Assembly: GCF_030272615.1 (NCBI RefSeq)
Contig: NC_081413.1
Location: forward strand, 560,393,945-560,457,944
Source of the DNA: Cryptomeria japonica
Taxonomy: Eukaryota > Streptophyta > Pinopsida > Cupressales > Cupressaceae
DNA: 64,000 nucleotides
Direction: 5' to 3'
Below the pieces are notes generated by a model that saw nothing but the letters and a program-made list of their open reading frames with translations, was not told the origin of the DNA and did no database searches. The position numbers and the translations under genes are program-made. Shown piece after piece: positions 1 through 11,225 of this stretch; position 1 is the first letter of the stretch, and the number at the start of each line of letters is the position of its first letter.

Positions 1-371
1 AAGAAATGGTCCAAAATTTCTGATATATTGGCAAAGTTTAGCCTTCTATTAGTCCAAGTGAATCTACCATTCTTAGGTATGATATCAACCAACTTGTAGC
101 TAGATACAAATTCTCTAAAATCATCCATAACTTTTGAAGGTTTCCAAAGACCACCAAACTTCTCATCAATGTCCAAAAGAGCATTGAAGTCACCAACAAC
201 TATGACCTTGCCCTTTTCCAACTGACTAGCTTGGTTGGAGACCTCATTCCAAACTTTTATTTTTTCTGTGGTCTTAATAGGTCCATAAATATTAAATAAT
301 GGAAAGGAGATATTGGTTTTCTTATAGACAATGATGCACACCAACTAGTGATCAAATGAAGCTATGGGATG
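1..371 (-). pseudogene. L1 LINE ORF2, endonuclease segment
   Basis: On the minus strand this stretch translates as the middle of an APE-type endonuclease of a plant L1 retrotransposon. A tract ending in FNIYGP is followed by VVGDFNA, and near the window edge by GRFTWTNRR. These match the endonuclease core, including the catalytic GDFN motif. The reading frame carries at least one stop codon at its upstream end (near position 345). It continues the endonuclease start at 2511-2760 after an interruption of about 2.1 kb. The rest of ORF2 (reverse transcriptase) would lie left of the window. The copy looks inactive. Confidence 0.8.
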
Positions 372-2510
372 CATTTCAATTTTGGAGGGGTTATGATAGG
401 GAGATTGCTAGGAAAGTGCTCAAAAGGAAAGTTTGAGTCAAGAGGTTTAATTTGTTACCCAAAAACTTGTTTGAGGCTGTTTTATGTGTTTACGAAATCA
501 TTCTTGTGGTTATAGTGCCAAGCACTTCAGGCATCACTTTCCTAACAAACTCCCCTTTTGGTGATAGCTCACACCCATGCTCAACCTACTCAAATTACTC
601 ACTCCACCCATCTACACATCCTCAATCTCTGTTATTTTGGCATTCAACCCTCTGTTACAGAGTGTATTAGGAGTCTTCAACATGGACATGTAGGGACAAC
701 AAGGTTTTTGTCAAGTTTGACAACCAAACTTAGTTCTAGGCCCATAGACTTGGCTTACTCAATACACCAACCAAGGGTCAAAATCTAAAAAAGGGACTAC
801 ACACTACCCAAAGGCCTATATGTTTCTTATTTAATTTTTTTAACATGTCCACACAAATTCTTATGAGCCCTAAACTCCTCCTTGCAATCGAGTTCTAAAA
901 AAAGTGTGTGTTATGCAGTCAAAGGCTACTAGCCTGTGGAGGGCTAATTGGCCAATTTTTGTTCACCCTGCCCAACGATGGGATTCTCCTCCAACAAAAT
1001 TGTTTTGGATGGTGTGGAATAGGTCATAGAAAGGATATTTTCATGGTTTTAGGTTCCACCAACTTAGTTTAGTGACTATCCACAAAATTGGGCTTAAAGG
1101 TAGGGTTTCATGAGGGTTTGGGTGCTTCCACCATGGACTCCTCTCACCAAGATTGATTCAAAATCCCACATTGCTTGGAGACCTCTTCCATATAAAATTA
1201 GAGCTTCCCCTTCCTTTTTTTAGACAAGCATTATGCCAAACACTTGGCAAACCATTGAGAAAAACAGTAAAAGTGTCACTGTCACAGTCAAAATGCTGCC
1301 CTTTTACCAGTCAGCGATCATTACACCTTTGGATCTGCATAATGAAGAGTTTTGAATTGGAAATACACCTCAATGAGGTCTGAAAACATTGGATAATATT
1401 CTTATTACAATGCCTTCTCAGTTACAAGGCTTGGATGATGCTTTTGAAGCATTCCATAAGCAAATTGACAACACAATTCATAAAAATAGTGAACTCACTA
1501 TTTTGTTTACAAAATGAGAATGTTTGATAATAACAAGCTATTATAATAAACTAATATGATTCTCAACACACTTGGACACATATCCAAACCTCTACATCAT
1601 GCATTTGTTCACTCCAAATTCCTTTTGGGTGCAACTCTTGAGTTTTGATCATGTTACCAGCTAAGTAATCAATACTTGCCTAGTATTCACTCAAGTCCTT
1701 CTTCCAACCACACTCTTGGCATAAAATATAGCATATGTATAGTATATACATGAACTACAACTTGACTAAATCCATTTTGTGGGATCCCAGACCTAGATTA
1801 GTCAAGTGGTGACATTTTAGAACTTCAAACCCTTGACAGGGCAGTGAGCACACAGATTGAAAATAATTTTGTACAATAAAATTTCCAAAAGAAACTGATA
1901 CAAAAATAAACTAGAGACCATTATACAAATGTTATTCACACTTACCAAAGGTATAGTAAAAACTATGGAGCTACAGTACGGACTGTTTCACAAAGGAAGG
2001 AAAAACCAGTCATAAAAGCCAAAATTTCATGATTTTATTAAAAAGATCTTGCTCATACAATAACCAACCCTTTAAAAGGAAAAGGGATTCATTTTATAGT
2101 TTTTCCAGTTGGTTATCAAGTCTTATAATGGACATGAGGCTTCCATAACTTCAATTTCCAAGAAAATGATAATTTTGACAATTTACAAGCCCAAATGACA
2201 ACATTTTTTGCTCCAAAAGACTTTTTTGACACTCTAACCTTATCAACTTGTCTAAACAAATTTGATATGCCTAAAAAAACTTATCAAACATGTTTCAATG
2301 CTTTGGAAAGAATTAGAAGACCTTTTTGGCAATATTGCACATTTTTGCCAAAAACTGTCAACTTAAAGCCTAAAAGGCAAAACTTGATCTCTTGAGACCA
2401 AAATGAGATAAAAACCACTAAAAATAACACATAACAACCTAAAACAACATTATCAATCTAACACAAGACATTAAAAAAAAGAAAGCATTAAATACTCAAA
2501 AATGGGAGTT
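372..2510. other. Unassigned insertion interrupting the L1 endonuclease
   Basis: The L1 endonuclease reading stops at about 2511 and resumes at about 371, so this stretch looks like a later insertion or replacement. Short ORFs occur on both strands but none has recognisable domains. The plus-strand right end holds a run of A residues (about 2471-2480), which could be a poly(A) tail of a retroposed sequence. I found no terminal inverted repeats, LTR termini or convincing target duplication. A T-rich and A-rich texture at 2140-2480 resembles decayed retroelement UTR. Confidence 0.3.
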
Positions 2511-2765
2511 TTACTCAACTAGGTGCTCCTGCACAAGGTTCCACATAATTCCCAAGCCTCTAGCCGAACCTCTGACATCTCGAAAAATGCCTTCCCACTT
2601 AAAATAATATTTTGTGAACTCAACCGCCTTTTCCTTACTTAGCTTTGTTTCTTGTAGAATATATACTTCTGAATCGATCTTGGCCAAAGTCCTTTTGACC
2701 AAGCGTTTTTTGTCAGGAGCTGAAAGGCCCCTGACATTCCATGAGGTGATCCTCCCTTGGTAGGA
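2511..2765 (-). pseudogene. L1 LINE ORF2, endonuclease N-terminus
   Basis: Minus-strand translation gives the classic start of a plant L1 endonuclease: ITSWNVRGLS, then LQETKL about 30 residues later, then GLGIMWN. The Asn and Glu of these motifs are metal-binding or catalytic residues of the APE fold. The frame ends in a stop at 2511-2513, about where the following endonuclease sequence is displaced by unrelated DNA. ORF1 ends just upstream at 2810 in another frame, the usual L1 ORF1-ORF2 arrangement. Confidence 0.8.
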
Positions 2766-2809
2766 TTCAAAAATTTCAACATACTTACAATTCCCTTCTC
2801 ATTTTCCCT

Positions 2810-3226
2810 CTACTCCATAACTATTTTGTGGCTTTTCCTTCCTCTTGTGCCTTTCACTCTTCCAAGGACAATATTTGCTGATTGGCTGATGCATCTTGGA
2901 TCCACTGTATTCAGATCAACACCATCACTATCTGACTTAGATATATCCAAATCAGACTCCTGTAGTATCTCCACAACTATGGGGTATTTAATTGGATTCA
3001 TCATTATGTCATTATTTGGGATGATGTTGCAATCTAATGGGATGTCTTGGGTAGGAATCTTCATCCTTACATCTTGGTTTGAACCTATGTTGATGGATTT
3101 AGGGCCTTCTAAAAGACGGGTTTCAGGTTCCAAATTTTTCTCTTTTACCTTCCATACCTGTTTTGGTTTTCTGTGATGGTGGTTAAAGGCCTTTCTCACG
3201 AATAGTTTGCATTTGTTGGTACTATG
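2810..3226 (-). pseudogene. L1 LINE ORF1, C-terminal part
   Basis: This minus-strand open frame encodes a basic then acidic tail (HHHRKPKQ, then a serine and aspartate-rich stretch, then RGRKSHK), like the region behind the DUF4283 domain of plant L1 ORF1 proteins. The frame is the direct continuation of the DUF4283 reading at 27194-27480. Removing the LTR element between 3227 and 27188 and one copy of its CTATG duplication joins the two without a frame change. The stop at 2810-2812 lies just before the ORF2 endonuclease start. Confidence 0.7.
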
Positions 3227-4436
3227 TGTAAAGCGGAAAATAATCGAACCCTAGTTGCTCTCCCCTCTTCCAACTCCAAGGAGAGAGAAGGGAGGTTACT
3301 AGGGTTGACGGTTTTCACTTAGGGGAGACTTTAGATTCAAAAGAGGGGTTGAAACCCACAAGATCCAATCCCACACAATGCAAGATTGGATTCTAACTGA
3401 GTTTCAAGGATTAAGACAGCAAGACTACCCTCTTTTGTAAAGAATGTGCATAGAATGATTAAGCTAGGAATGCATAGAAAGTGAGAAAGATTCACTTATA
3501 AACTGAGATAGGGATATAGGATGAAGCTGCGGACCTGGAATTAGAAGTAAAATGTTGATACGGCGCTGTCCTACAAATTTGGGCAAAAGTTGACAGGACG
3601 ATGGCACCCGGCGTGCACATGGTCCTTTGAAAAATCCACGAAATGAAGGGGGATCTGTTCGTCTCTGCACAAGGATTCTAGATCTTCAATTTCAGTCACG
3701 TACCTGAAACCTACACATAGAAAAGCGAAGACGATTGGGGGGTTAGGGATTAGGGGTTTTCCCTTAGGTCAAACCCCGATTTTGGAATTAACCAAGAAAT
3801 GAGAAATGCTGTAAATGTAAATGATTGTAATGTAAAACAAGTACTAATACCTTGTTGTAAGGATGTTTGTATCCTTATGTGCGAAGATATAGATGTTGTT
3901 GTTTTTTGTATGTTGTATGTTGTAGTATGTGATCTCTTCTTCAATGGTTGAATCCTTGTCTTGAATGCAACACTTAGCCTTGAATGGAGACTTAGAATGA
4001 TCAATTGCTTGAAGGAATGTTTGAATGCTTGAATGTTTGAGTATCATTTCCATGCTTTTTCCATCTTACCAAATGAGAGAGGAAAATGTAGTTTATATAC
4101 TTGTCAATTAGGGCTGATAGACTAATTTTCCCGACCTTAGGCCGACCAGGAAATGTTATTTTCCAAATTGCAAACAAAAAGACCCAAAGCCCCATAGGAG
4201 ACCGGGCCCAAAATAGGGCCAGGGACCAGGACGCTGGGCGCCCTGGTCCTGCGCCCTGGTCCCACCTCCTGGGACAGCAGGGTGCAAGGAGGGATCAGGC
4301 CAGGGTGCTGGAAAAATGCAGTTTTTTGGTGTTGTGAACAAGTTTCGGGGTCTCCATTCAGGTTCCGTGTTGCGTCACCATCGTGAAGACCGAAATGTAG
4401 TCAAAATTGCAAGTGTCGCAATTTTAAGACGCTACA
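3227..4436 (-). repeat. 3' LTR of the outer element
   Basis: This is a direct repeat of 25954-27188, bounded by TG and CA in plus orientation. On the minus strand a TATATAAA box lies at 4092-4099, matched at 26826-26833 in the other LTR. A GC-rich block (about 4195-4275) contains a GGGCGCCC hairpin that is present once here and twice in the partner LTR. Confidence 0.9.
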
Positions 4437-4450
4437 TTTAGCCCCCACTT
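4437..4450 (-). promoter_or_regulatory. Polypurine tract of the outer element
   Basis: On the minus strand, AAGTGGGGGCTAAA lies immediately before the TG of the 3' LTR. This is the expected position and composition of the plus-strand DNA primer. Confidence 0.8.
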
Positions 4451-5180
4451 TAGCGGGAGTATAGGCGTACGCTCATACTTCTGGTAAAGTACAAGGAAAC
4501 AACATTGAAAGGCTTTCACCACATCAAGGAGGCAAGACACACCAAGCCCCTAGTGGACTAAGGATCTTACGACTTCGATTGACAAAGTAAAAGGGAAGAT
4601 CACGAGGGAGAACCATGACTGTCAGTAGTAAGGTTCCCTCACTGTGAGTCATGCAAGAAAAATACCAAAAATTTTCAAGGCAAGGCTAAGTTCGCCAAGA
4701 AATTTTCAAGTATCCTGAAGGGATAGACAGGGTGTATGCCCCCCTACGTTAAAGCGATCGCACATGCCTCAATGGGGGTGATTGCTTTAACGTAGTGATA
4801 CACATAAGAAATGAGAAGGGAAAGGAGCACGTTATCACAAAGATTTAGCCCCCAAGTGTGTGATAAACCCAAGGATAATAGATACAAAACACAAAGCACG
4901 AGGTGAATTCGCTTTCCTCGGGGTCAGTATGCTGTATGATAAGTCATGTATATCATATGTATGTATGCATAATTGTTCTTCATTCCCCAATCAAGGAAGG
5001 TCACCTAGAAGAAGGGAACACATGTGTCTTTTGAGTCAACATGAGAGAGACCAAAAGAGATCTCAATGCTTTGCATCGTCCTCAAGTAGACAACACTAAG
5101 GACAACAAATAGAAGAATGAGAATAACACATAGAAGAAGTAACAAAAGAGAGGAGGAGAGAATCTGCTATGCTAATGTAA
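4451..5180. other. Outer element 3' untranslated region with a hairpin
   Basis: No coding sequence is visible between the gag frame and the polypurine tract. The stretch contains an inverted repeat, 4745-4759 against 4780-4794, of 15 bp with one mismatch and a 20-base loop. Otherwise it has short A-rich and GA-rich segments and no recognisable domain. Confidence 0.5.
4745..4794. repeat. 15-bp stem inverted repeat
   Basis: TACGTTAAAGCGATC at 4745-4759 is complementary to GATTGCTTTAACGTA at 4780-4794 except for one position. The stem-loop lies about 390 bases downstream of the gag-frame stop on the minus strand. Its role is unknown; a 3' RNA structure is an inference. Confidence 0.6.
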
Positions 5181-8100
5181 CTAGTCTAGCATGTCATCTA
5201 CCCCCCGATCTTGTTGATCAATGTTTCGGGAAGGCAGGGAACACGCTAGAGGAGGAACATCCAACATAGAAGATGGAGCTATCACAAGATCCAAACAAGG
5301 GCTATGTTCATGTTCTGAGCCACGTTGTTCTTGTCTAGGAGCTAGGATAAGTGCTTTAGAAAATTCGTTAGATAAATGGTTATCAATATCAACAAGTTCA
5401 TATTCACTATCAGAAGCAAGAGGAGTAACATGTTCATCATGAATAACATTTTCATCTATATCATCATCAAGATTTATAAAAATAGGATCTTTAACTCACA
5501 CAGGATCAAGACCATCATGCATCTTATGTTTAGGAGATTTTGGAGAAAATGGAATAATGCTTGTTGAAGGTGTTTTTGGAGATTGCAAAGTTTGAGAAGC
5601 AGCTGCTTGAGCCCTAAGACGACGCTTTCATCGGCGTTCACGTACAGAACGATTATGTCTAGTCTTAGTAGGAAGTGGAGAAGATTGAGGAGGAGGAATG
5701 TTCTCATCCTTATCACTTGGGTGTTTAGGTTGTGGTCTCTTAGGCTGGATAATAGGAGAAGAGGAAGGTCTCTTCTCTCTATAAAAGGACGGAGGAGGAA
5801 CTGCTCCATATAAAGGAGGAATTTTTGGTTTAGGAAGAAGACCAAGTCCATCATGACGAGGAGGTATAGGTCTACTTTTAGAAGGTTTATTAGGCATAGA
5901 CATAGTCACATCCATAGGGATGGGTTGGGAATCTTCTTGAGGAAAGACATTAGTCTTATCTTTCAAAGGAAGAACTTCCTTCTCAAGAACGATAGGAATA
6001 TCAAGTTTAGGTGTTCTAGGTTCACTTAGAGATAGGATCATATCTGTTTTCCACTTTTGATAAGATTTGAAAAGATGATCACTTCGCGGAGGAAGAGATT
6101 GGAATTGTTTAGGCCAAAAATAATCAATAGGAATGCTAGAAGTTCTTTCTGCTGGTTTAAAGAGACTATGATTGACAGTAACAACTTCACCATTATGGGG
6201 AAATTTCAAACACTTGTGAATAGGAGAAGCAATAGCTTTCATGGAAGATAGCCAAGGATAGCCAAGCTTCACACGAAATTGTTCAGATGAAGGAATAATA
6301 GCAAAGTTTACATCAAGGGATTTGTTATGGACCTCAATAGGTAATGTAATAGAACCAATTGCAGGAGAAGAAAATGCATCAAATAATTTCACAATCACAT
6401 CTGTTTTGTCATAGATCACTTGATTCAATTGCAAAGTAAAAAGAAATTCTTCGGTAATCACATTAACAATGCACGAAGGATGAATAAGCACTCCACGGCA
6501 AGGTGTATTCTTAACTTTTGCAACTATGTATAAAGGACCATCGGGTGCCCTGATAGTTTCATTAGAATCAAATGTGATGGAAGGTTCTTTAGGGTTTTCT
6601 TGCTGCTCTACAAAGTTAATCACATTCGGAGTCATAGACACAAGACCATCAGATGAAAAAGAGGAATCATTAGTCTCAATCGCATTAGAGGTGTGAGAAG
6701 GTAATGGATCAGTAAAAATCTGAAGATTTTGGTTAGGAGGAGCTACAGATGTGTTGCCTTTATCATTCACTCCAGAAACAGAAATAGTATTATTATCAAT
6801 CAAATCTTGAATTTTACCCTTGAAAGAAAAACATTTTTCAGTATCATGCCCAGGTTGACGATGAAATTGACAAAAAGCTTTGTTATCAAAATAGGGTGAA
6901 TTAATCTTTGCAGGATCTATTTGCCTTATAGGAGGAAGAGTAAGCACATTTTGTTCCAATAGCTTATTCATAATACTATGCAATGATTCATTCAAAGGAG
7001 TATACTTTCTTTCTTTCTTGAAAAACTTAGAAATAGGAGGCACACCTGATGCTACATTCACATTGTTGTTGATGATGTTTTCATTGAATTTGATGGAATC
7101 TCTATTCGGTTTAAACTTTCCAAATGGTTGTTGACTGCTATCACCCTTATCACTCGGAGCCATAGGATGTGATTGTTCCATTTGACTCACAGTCAGTTGA
7201 TAATTGTGAAGAGTTGCGCACAACTGTTGGAAAGAAGTAAACTCAGAAAACAGAAGTTTGTCTCTAATATCTTTTTGTAAATTAGAAATAAAGATTCTTT
7301 GAATATCATTGTCAGGCACTAGAAAAGAAATTTGAGCATACAAATGCTTATATCTACCAATGAAATCAGTCACTTTTTCTTTAACACCTTGTTTACAATG
7401 CATTAAATCAATCAAAGTAACTTTAGGACTTATATTGTTTTGAAATTATTGAATGAAAGCATTTGCAAGTTGTTCGAAAGAAGTAATAGAATAAAAAGGC
7501 AACGAGCAATACCATTGTAGGGCTTTATCTCTTAATGTTCTAGTAAACAGTTTTGCAAGCAACCTTTGGTCATAAGCAAAATCGGTACATATTGTTTGAA
7601 AAGTCTTAACATGTGTTAGAGGATCACCTTTACCATTATCAAGCTCCAAATGTGGGATTTCAACATGTTTAGGAGGGATAGCTCGAACAATGTCAAGAGA
7701 AAGTGGGCTCGCAACATCAAATGTGGGCACACTAAACTTAGATTGATTCATAGAGGCAATTTGTTGCTGTAAAGAAGAGACAGTTTGTGCAAGATTATTA
7801 ATGGTCGCTTCAGTCGAAGAATTCATATTAGATGTGTTAGATTGAGATGGAGGTGTTATGTTATTGAAAGAAGGTAAAGAGTAAGGTGGCGGGACACTAT
7901 GATAGTTAGTCATAGGAGAGGATTGGAAAGGAGGAACACTATAAGGAGGAATGGAATGATTGAATGAATTGCCCCCTTGTGTCATGTTCATTTGTGGAGA
8001 TGTAATAGGAACACTCATTGAAGGAGTGAATGAAGAAGTCGGATTAAATGAAGGAAGAGGGTTAATTGAAGAAGAAGGATTGCCCCCATGACTGGTAATC

Positions 8101-8606
8101 ATAGGCGGAATGTCTTGTATAGAAGTAGCCATTATGTTTGATGTAAAGGTAGGTATGCTAGCAATAGAAGTTGTCAAAGGAATAGAATGATTGACTTGAG
8201 TGGGAGGTTGTGTATAACCTAAAGTTTCAGCACAACTCTTCATAGGCATCACATTCAAATCCACAATGTGTGCAATACCACACAAAATATCAATTCCATT
8301 CTTATCACTTTGAAGCATATGTTTTAGACCCTCAATTAAAGGAAGAGCTTGACTATCGGGGTATTCTTGAGACATCCATTATCGAAAATCATCAAATTGG
8401 TTATCCAATTTCACAAGTTGTTCTACAGAAACCTCATGGAGAGCTTCTTCATCATTAGGGGGATTAGAGGAATTACCCATGTCCTCATTAAAAAGGCTAT
8501 TCAAATTAGGTTCCATCTCCTCGGTAATTAAACCTCGGAAAGACTTAATTCTACGGCTTTGTCTAACGGGAATAGTGTAAGTAGGGCTTATTGTTGTAAA
8601 ACTCAT
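5181..8606 (-). pseudogene. Gag plus inactive protease of the outer element
   Basis: One minus-strand frame of 1142 codons runs from ATG at 8606 to TAG at 5181 and is broken only by in-frame stops at 8379 (TAA), 7446 (TAA), 5628 (TGA) and one TGA near 5500. The N-terminal half is rich in Ser, Pro and Asn. The capsid-like gag region follows (about 7700-7200, with LQWYCSLP and FEQLANAF). Next comes a Tat-type zinc knuckle, CQFHRQPGHDTEKC, near 6850, and then a retropepsin-like fold near 6550-6250. In that fold the expected Asp-x-Gly is His-Pro-Ser, so it should not cleave. A Pro-rich, basic tail follows. No RT, RNase H or integrase is present. All stops but possibly one fit a single C-to-T change. 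Confidence 0.85.
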
Positions 8607-9268
8607 GCACTAGAGAGGGAGAGGAGATTTTGAATTTTTAGAGGTAGAAAATTTCAATAAAATCAGCCAATCTTCTAGATTTAAGCTGTTAAATGCAATC
8701 ATGACAATCTCCTGAAATTTCAGAAAAAATGTCAGGGACCGTGGCGCTCGGAGTGCACACGGTCCTCGCAACTTTTTTCGAAATTTGCAGGGATGAAAGT
8801 TATGATGATTTTAAAGCTAACCTGAAAAAATTGAGTGATTTTATGATCTGTAGATAGGTGAAATTAAAGTTGCGATCTCAAAATTGAACCCTACCAAGAT
8901 TGTCGAAAAATGCAAAATTTGAATTTTGAAAAAGAGAGGGAAACTGAAATTTTGAATTTTATGATTTTAGAGGGAATACCAAAAGCAATGCAAGTTTTGA
9001 ATTTTAAAAGTTGACTCAATTTCACGCAAAATTCAATTTCGAAAGCGGAAATCAAAGTTGGTGTAATTAAACACTTAATTTCAAAAGTCACAAATTGCAA
9101 GAATTTGGATAAAGCACTGAAACTTTGAATGAACAACAACACAATTTTTAGATTTAGGACAGTAAGAACACAATTTTGACACAAAATTTCAATTTCAACA
9201 ATTTTTAAATAATTAGAAGCGTTAAACCAAACAATCACAAGACCAACTTTGACTGTAATTTTGAAAGT
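8607..9268 (-). other. Outer element 5' leader, distal half
   Basis: This is noncoding leader between the gag start and the inner insertion. It contains a block at about 8640-8830 that is repeated in diverged form at about 25440-25600, the other part of the same leader. Both include a GGACCGTGGCGCTCGG-like core followed by GTGCACACGGTCCT. The repeated blocks stood in tandem before the inner element split them. Confidence 0.6.
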
Positions 9269-9273
9269 GTTAG

Positions 9274-10060
9274 TGTTTATGGTGAAAATGGATAACAAAT
9301 AACAATAATATTGCAAGGCTAAAATGAATCCAACCACTAAACCCTAGCCCAACAATGAACAAAGATCCACCATAACATATGAAGATTACCTATGACAATG
9401 CAAATAACTCAAAATCACAAAGATTCTACCATCACATGTCCAATAGGGTTTTGATCTCCATTCTTCCTATCTCCATTGATCTTGCTTGATATATTTGCTC
9501 TCAGATTTTTGTATGCACAAGAGCTCAACAAAGAACGGAATGTGCTTGTAAGTGGAATTGTAGTGTAACCAAGTACTCCAAAATCAGTCATTAGGATGTG
9601 TCATTAGGGTTTGACAATGAAGAAAGCATCTCCTTAAATAGAAGACACAATAAGAAATGGAGGGTTAAGATTGAGAGGTGTAAAAAGAGAGGTCAGCTAG
9701 GATTAGAGGGTAGGTAAAAGAAATACCAAAATAATGAAAGAGGTAGGTAGTGTATGAATTAAGAGATGAATGACATGTGTCATGTGTAGAAAAAGATAAT
9801 GAATTAATTAAATAAATAAAGATTTATTTAATAAATAGAAGAAGTAGGATCAATTAAATAAATAAAATATTTATTTAATTTAGGAAAAGGATAATTTAAA
9901 TAAATAAATGTATTTATTTAAATGAGAAATAAGGCTAGAAGAGGATAAATGAATTAATTAAATAAATAAAAATTTATTTAATTAATAGAAGAATTAGGCT
10001 TAGATAATTAAATAAATAAAATATTTATTTAATTAGACATGACAATTTTGAGTGTCTACA
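9274..10060 (-). repeat. 3' LTR of the inner Tat element
   Basis: This 787-bp LTR is nearly identical to 24649-25435 and related to 60040-60827. In minus orientation its first 260 bases hold five AT-only imperfect palindromes built on ATTAAATAAATAAA and its complement. A TATTTAAG box on the minus strand (about 9631-9650) may be the promoter. Confidence 0.95.
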
Positions 10061-10074
10061 TTTTGCCCCTCTTT
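10061..10074 (-). promoter_or_regulatory. Polypurine tract of the inner Tat element
   Basis: On the minus strand, AAAGAGGGGCAAAA immediately precedes the TGTAGACAC start of the 3' LTR. The same tract is found next to the LTR of the second copy at 60828-60841. Confidence 0.8.
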
Positions 10075-10306
10075 GAGACAATGCGGCTTGTCGCATTGTT
10101 TCAAAGAAGATAAGATGAACTGATACAGAGTTGCCCCAGTATGGGAATAATATGCCCCCTCGAGAGATTGGATGAAAATGTCTGAAAAGATTGCAGACAA
10201 TCTCTCGATAAGAAAGAAAGGCTAGAATGGGTTGACCGAATAAAATGACAAAGTCACAGGAAGAAGAATACTGACTCGGGAAATGAGGGCGAGGGCTAGG
10301 GTAGGC

Positions 10307-10315
10307 TATAAGATA
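10307..10315 (+). promoter_or_regulatory. Putative TATA box of the antisense PMD gene
   Basis: TATAAGATA on the plus strand lies about 98 bases before the exon 1 ATG at 10405. It sits in a GC-richer block and is conserved in the second copy (61074-61080). The position fits a core promoter independent of the LTRs, but no transcript start can be proven from sequence. Confidence 0.5.
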
Positions 10316-10582
10316 GACCACGGGCAAAAGATATCCTCATTGTCATCCACACCCTTACAAGATCACAGTGCAGAGCGAGAAAAGAGCAGTAGCAGTCAGC
10401 AGCGATGGCTTTCATTCATAGATTCGACCGTGTTCGCTGATTCCAGCGACCAGCAGATGTAGGAGAGCCAGTAAGTACCGCAAAACCTCCTCGTACTTTC
10501 ACGCATTTCAAGTTTTGTCATTAATGCTCAGTAAGTAGCAATAAATGCGCTAGGAATAGGGTAGTTAAAAAATGCAAAAATG

Positions 10583-10860
10583 CACAACCGCGTCTGTGTC
10601 AGTGCCAGGCGCGTCTGTGTCCAACAGGCGCGTCTGTGTCGGTTCCAGGCGCGTCTGTGCCTGGGACCGCGTTTGTGCTGAATGCGGACGCGTTTGCGAA
10701 TTGTAGGGGCGTTTATGTCATGTAGGGACGTCTGTGTTCCCTGGCCGTGTTTGTGAATGGTATAGGCACGTGTGTGTTCAGAAAATGCGTCTGTGTTGCA
10801 TAAGCGTGTTTGTGCAGTCTATAAGCGCGTTTGTGAGCTTAAAGCGCGTTTGTGTGTCAA
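10583..10860 (+). repeat. GCGTCTGTG array in the PMD intron
   Basis: About 15 to 17 near-copies of GCGTCTGTG (variants GCGTTTGTG, ACGTCTGTG) are spaced mostly 18 to 25 bases apart, in a genome region otherwise poor in CpG. The same motif in the same sense relative to gag lies in the gag leader on the minus strand (22925-23090 and 24276-24535). It recurs in PMD copy B (61350-61665). Confidence 0.85.
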
Positions 10861-10892
10861 AATGCATAGTTTGAGTCTTTTTAGGTCAAATC

Positions 10893-11225
10893 GGCAGTTC
10901 TGTGATGAACATACGCTGTCGATTGGATAAGCTGCTGAGAGGATACACTCAAACAGGTCCTCTAGGAAGACTAGGATAGATCAAGGCACTTTGTGATGAA
11001 CAGGGAGCACCAAGATAGGCAGCACTTTGTGATGAACAGGGAGTGCGAATGTGAGTAACACTTTGTGATGAATAGGGAATGTCACACACATAGTACTTTG
11101 TGATGAACAGGGAATACTACTAGGATAGATAGCAACACTTTGTGATGAACAGTGAGTGTCACTAGGATAGATAGCCATATGCATTTAGATAGCAAGTAGC
11201 ATTTTGTGATAAACAGTGAATGCCA
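10893..11225 (+). repeat. Array of seven small hairpins with covarying stems
   Basis: Seven units share the core TTTGTGATGAACAGGG (one is TCTGTGATGAACATACG, the last TTTTGTGATAAACAGTG). Most are closed by short stems that differ in sequence but remain complementary: CGGCAG/CTGTCG, GCACT/AGTGC, TAGTA/TACTA, ACACT/AGTGT and GCATT/AATGC. The first GGCACT unit has lost pairing (AGCACC). Conserved loops with compensatory stems point to selection on RNA (or single-stranded DNA) structure. The core contains GTGATGA, which matches box C of snoRNAs, but no consistent box D follows. Confidence 0.75.

Noticed and set aside
4101..4341. ORFs on both strands in the GC-rich LTR block
   Set aside because: They lie within a proven LTR, and their Pro/Gly/Ala content reflects the GC-rich hairpin.
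10901..10937. Box C/D snoRNA at the first hairpin unit
   Set aside because: GTGATGA fits box C and a CTGA follows at about 10934, but the terminal stem is weak and other units lack a consistent box D. The hairpin explanation fits all units better.
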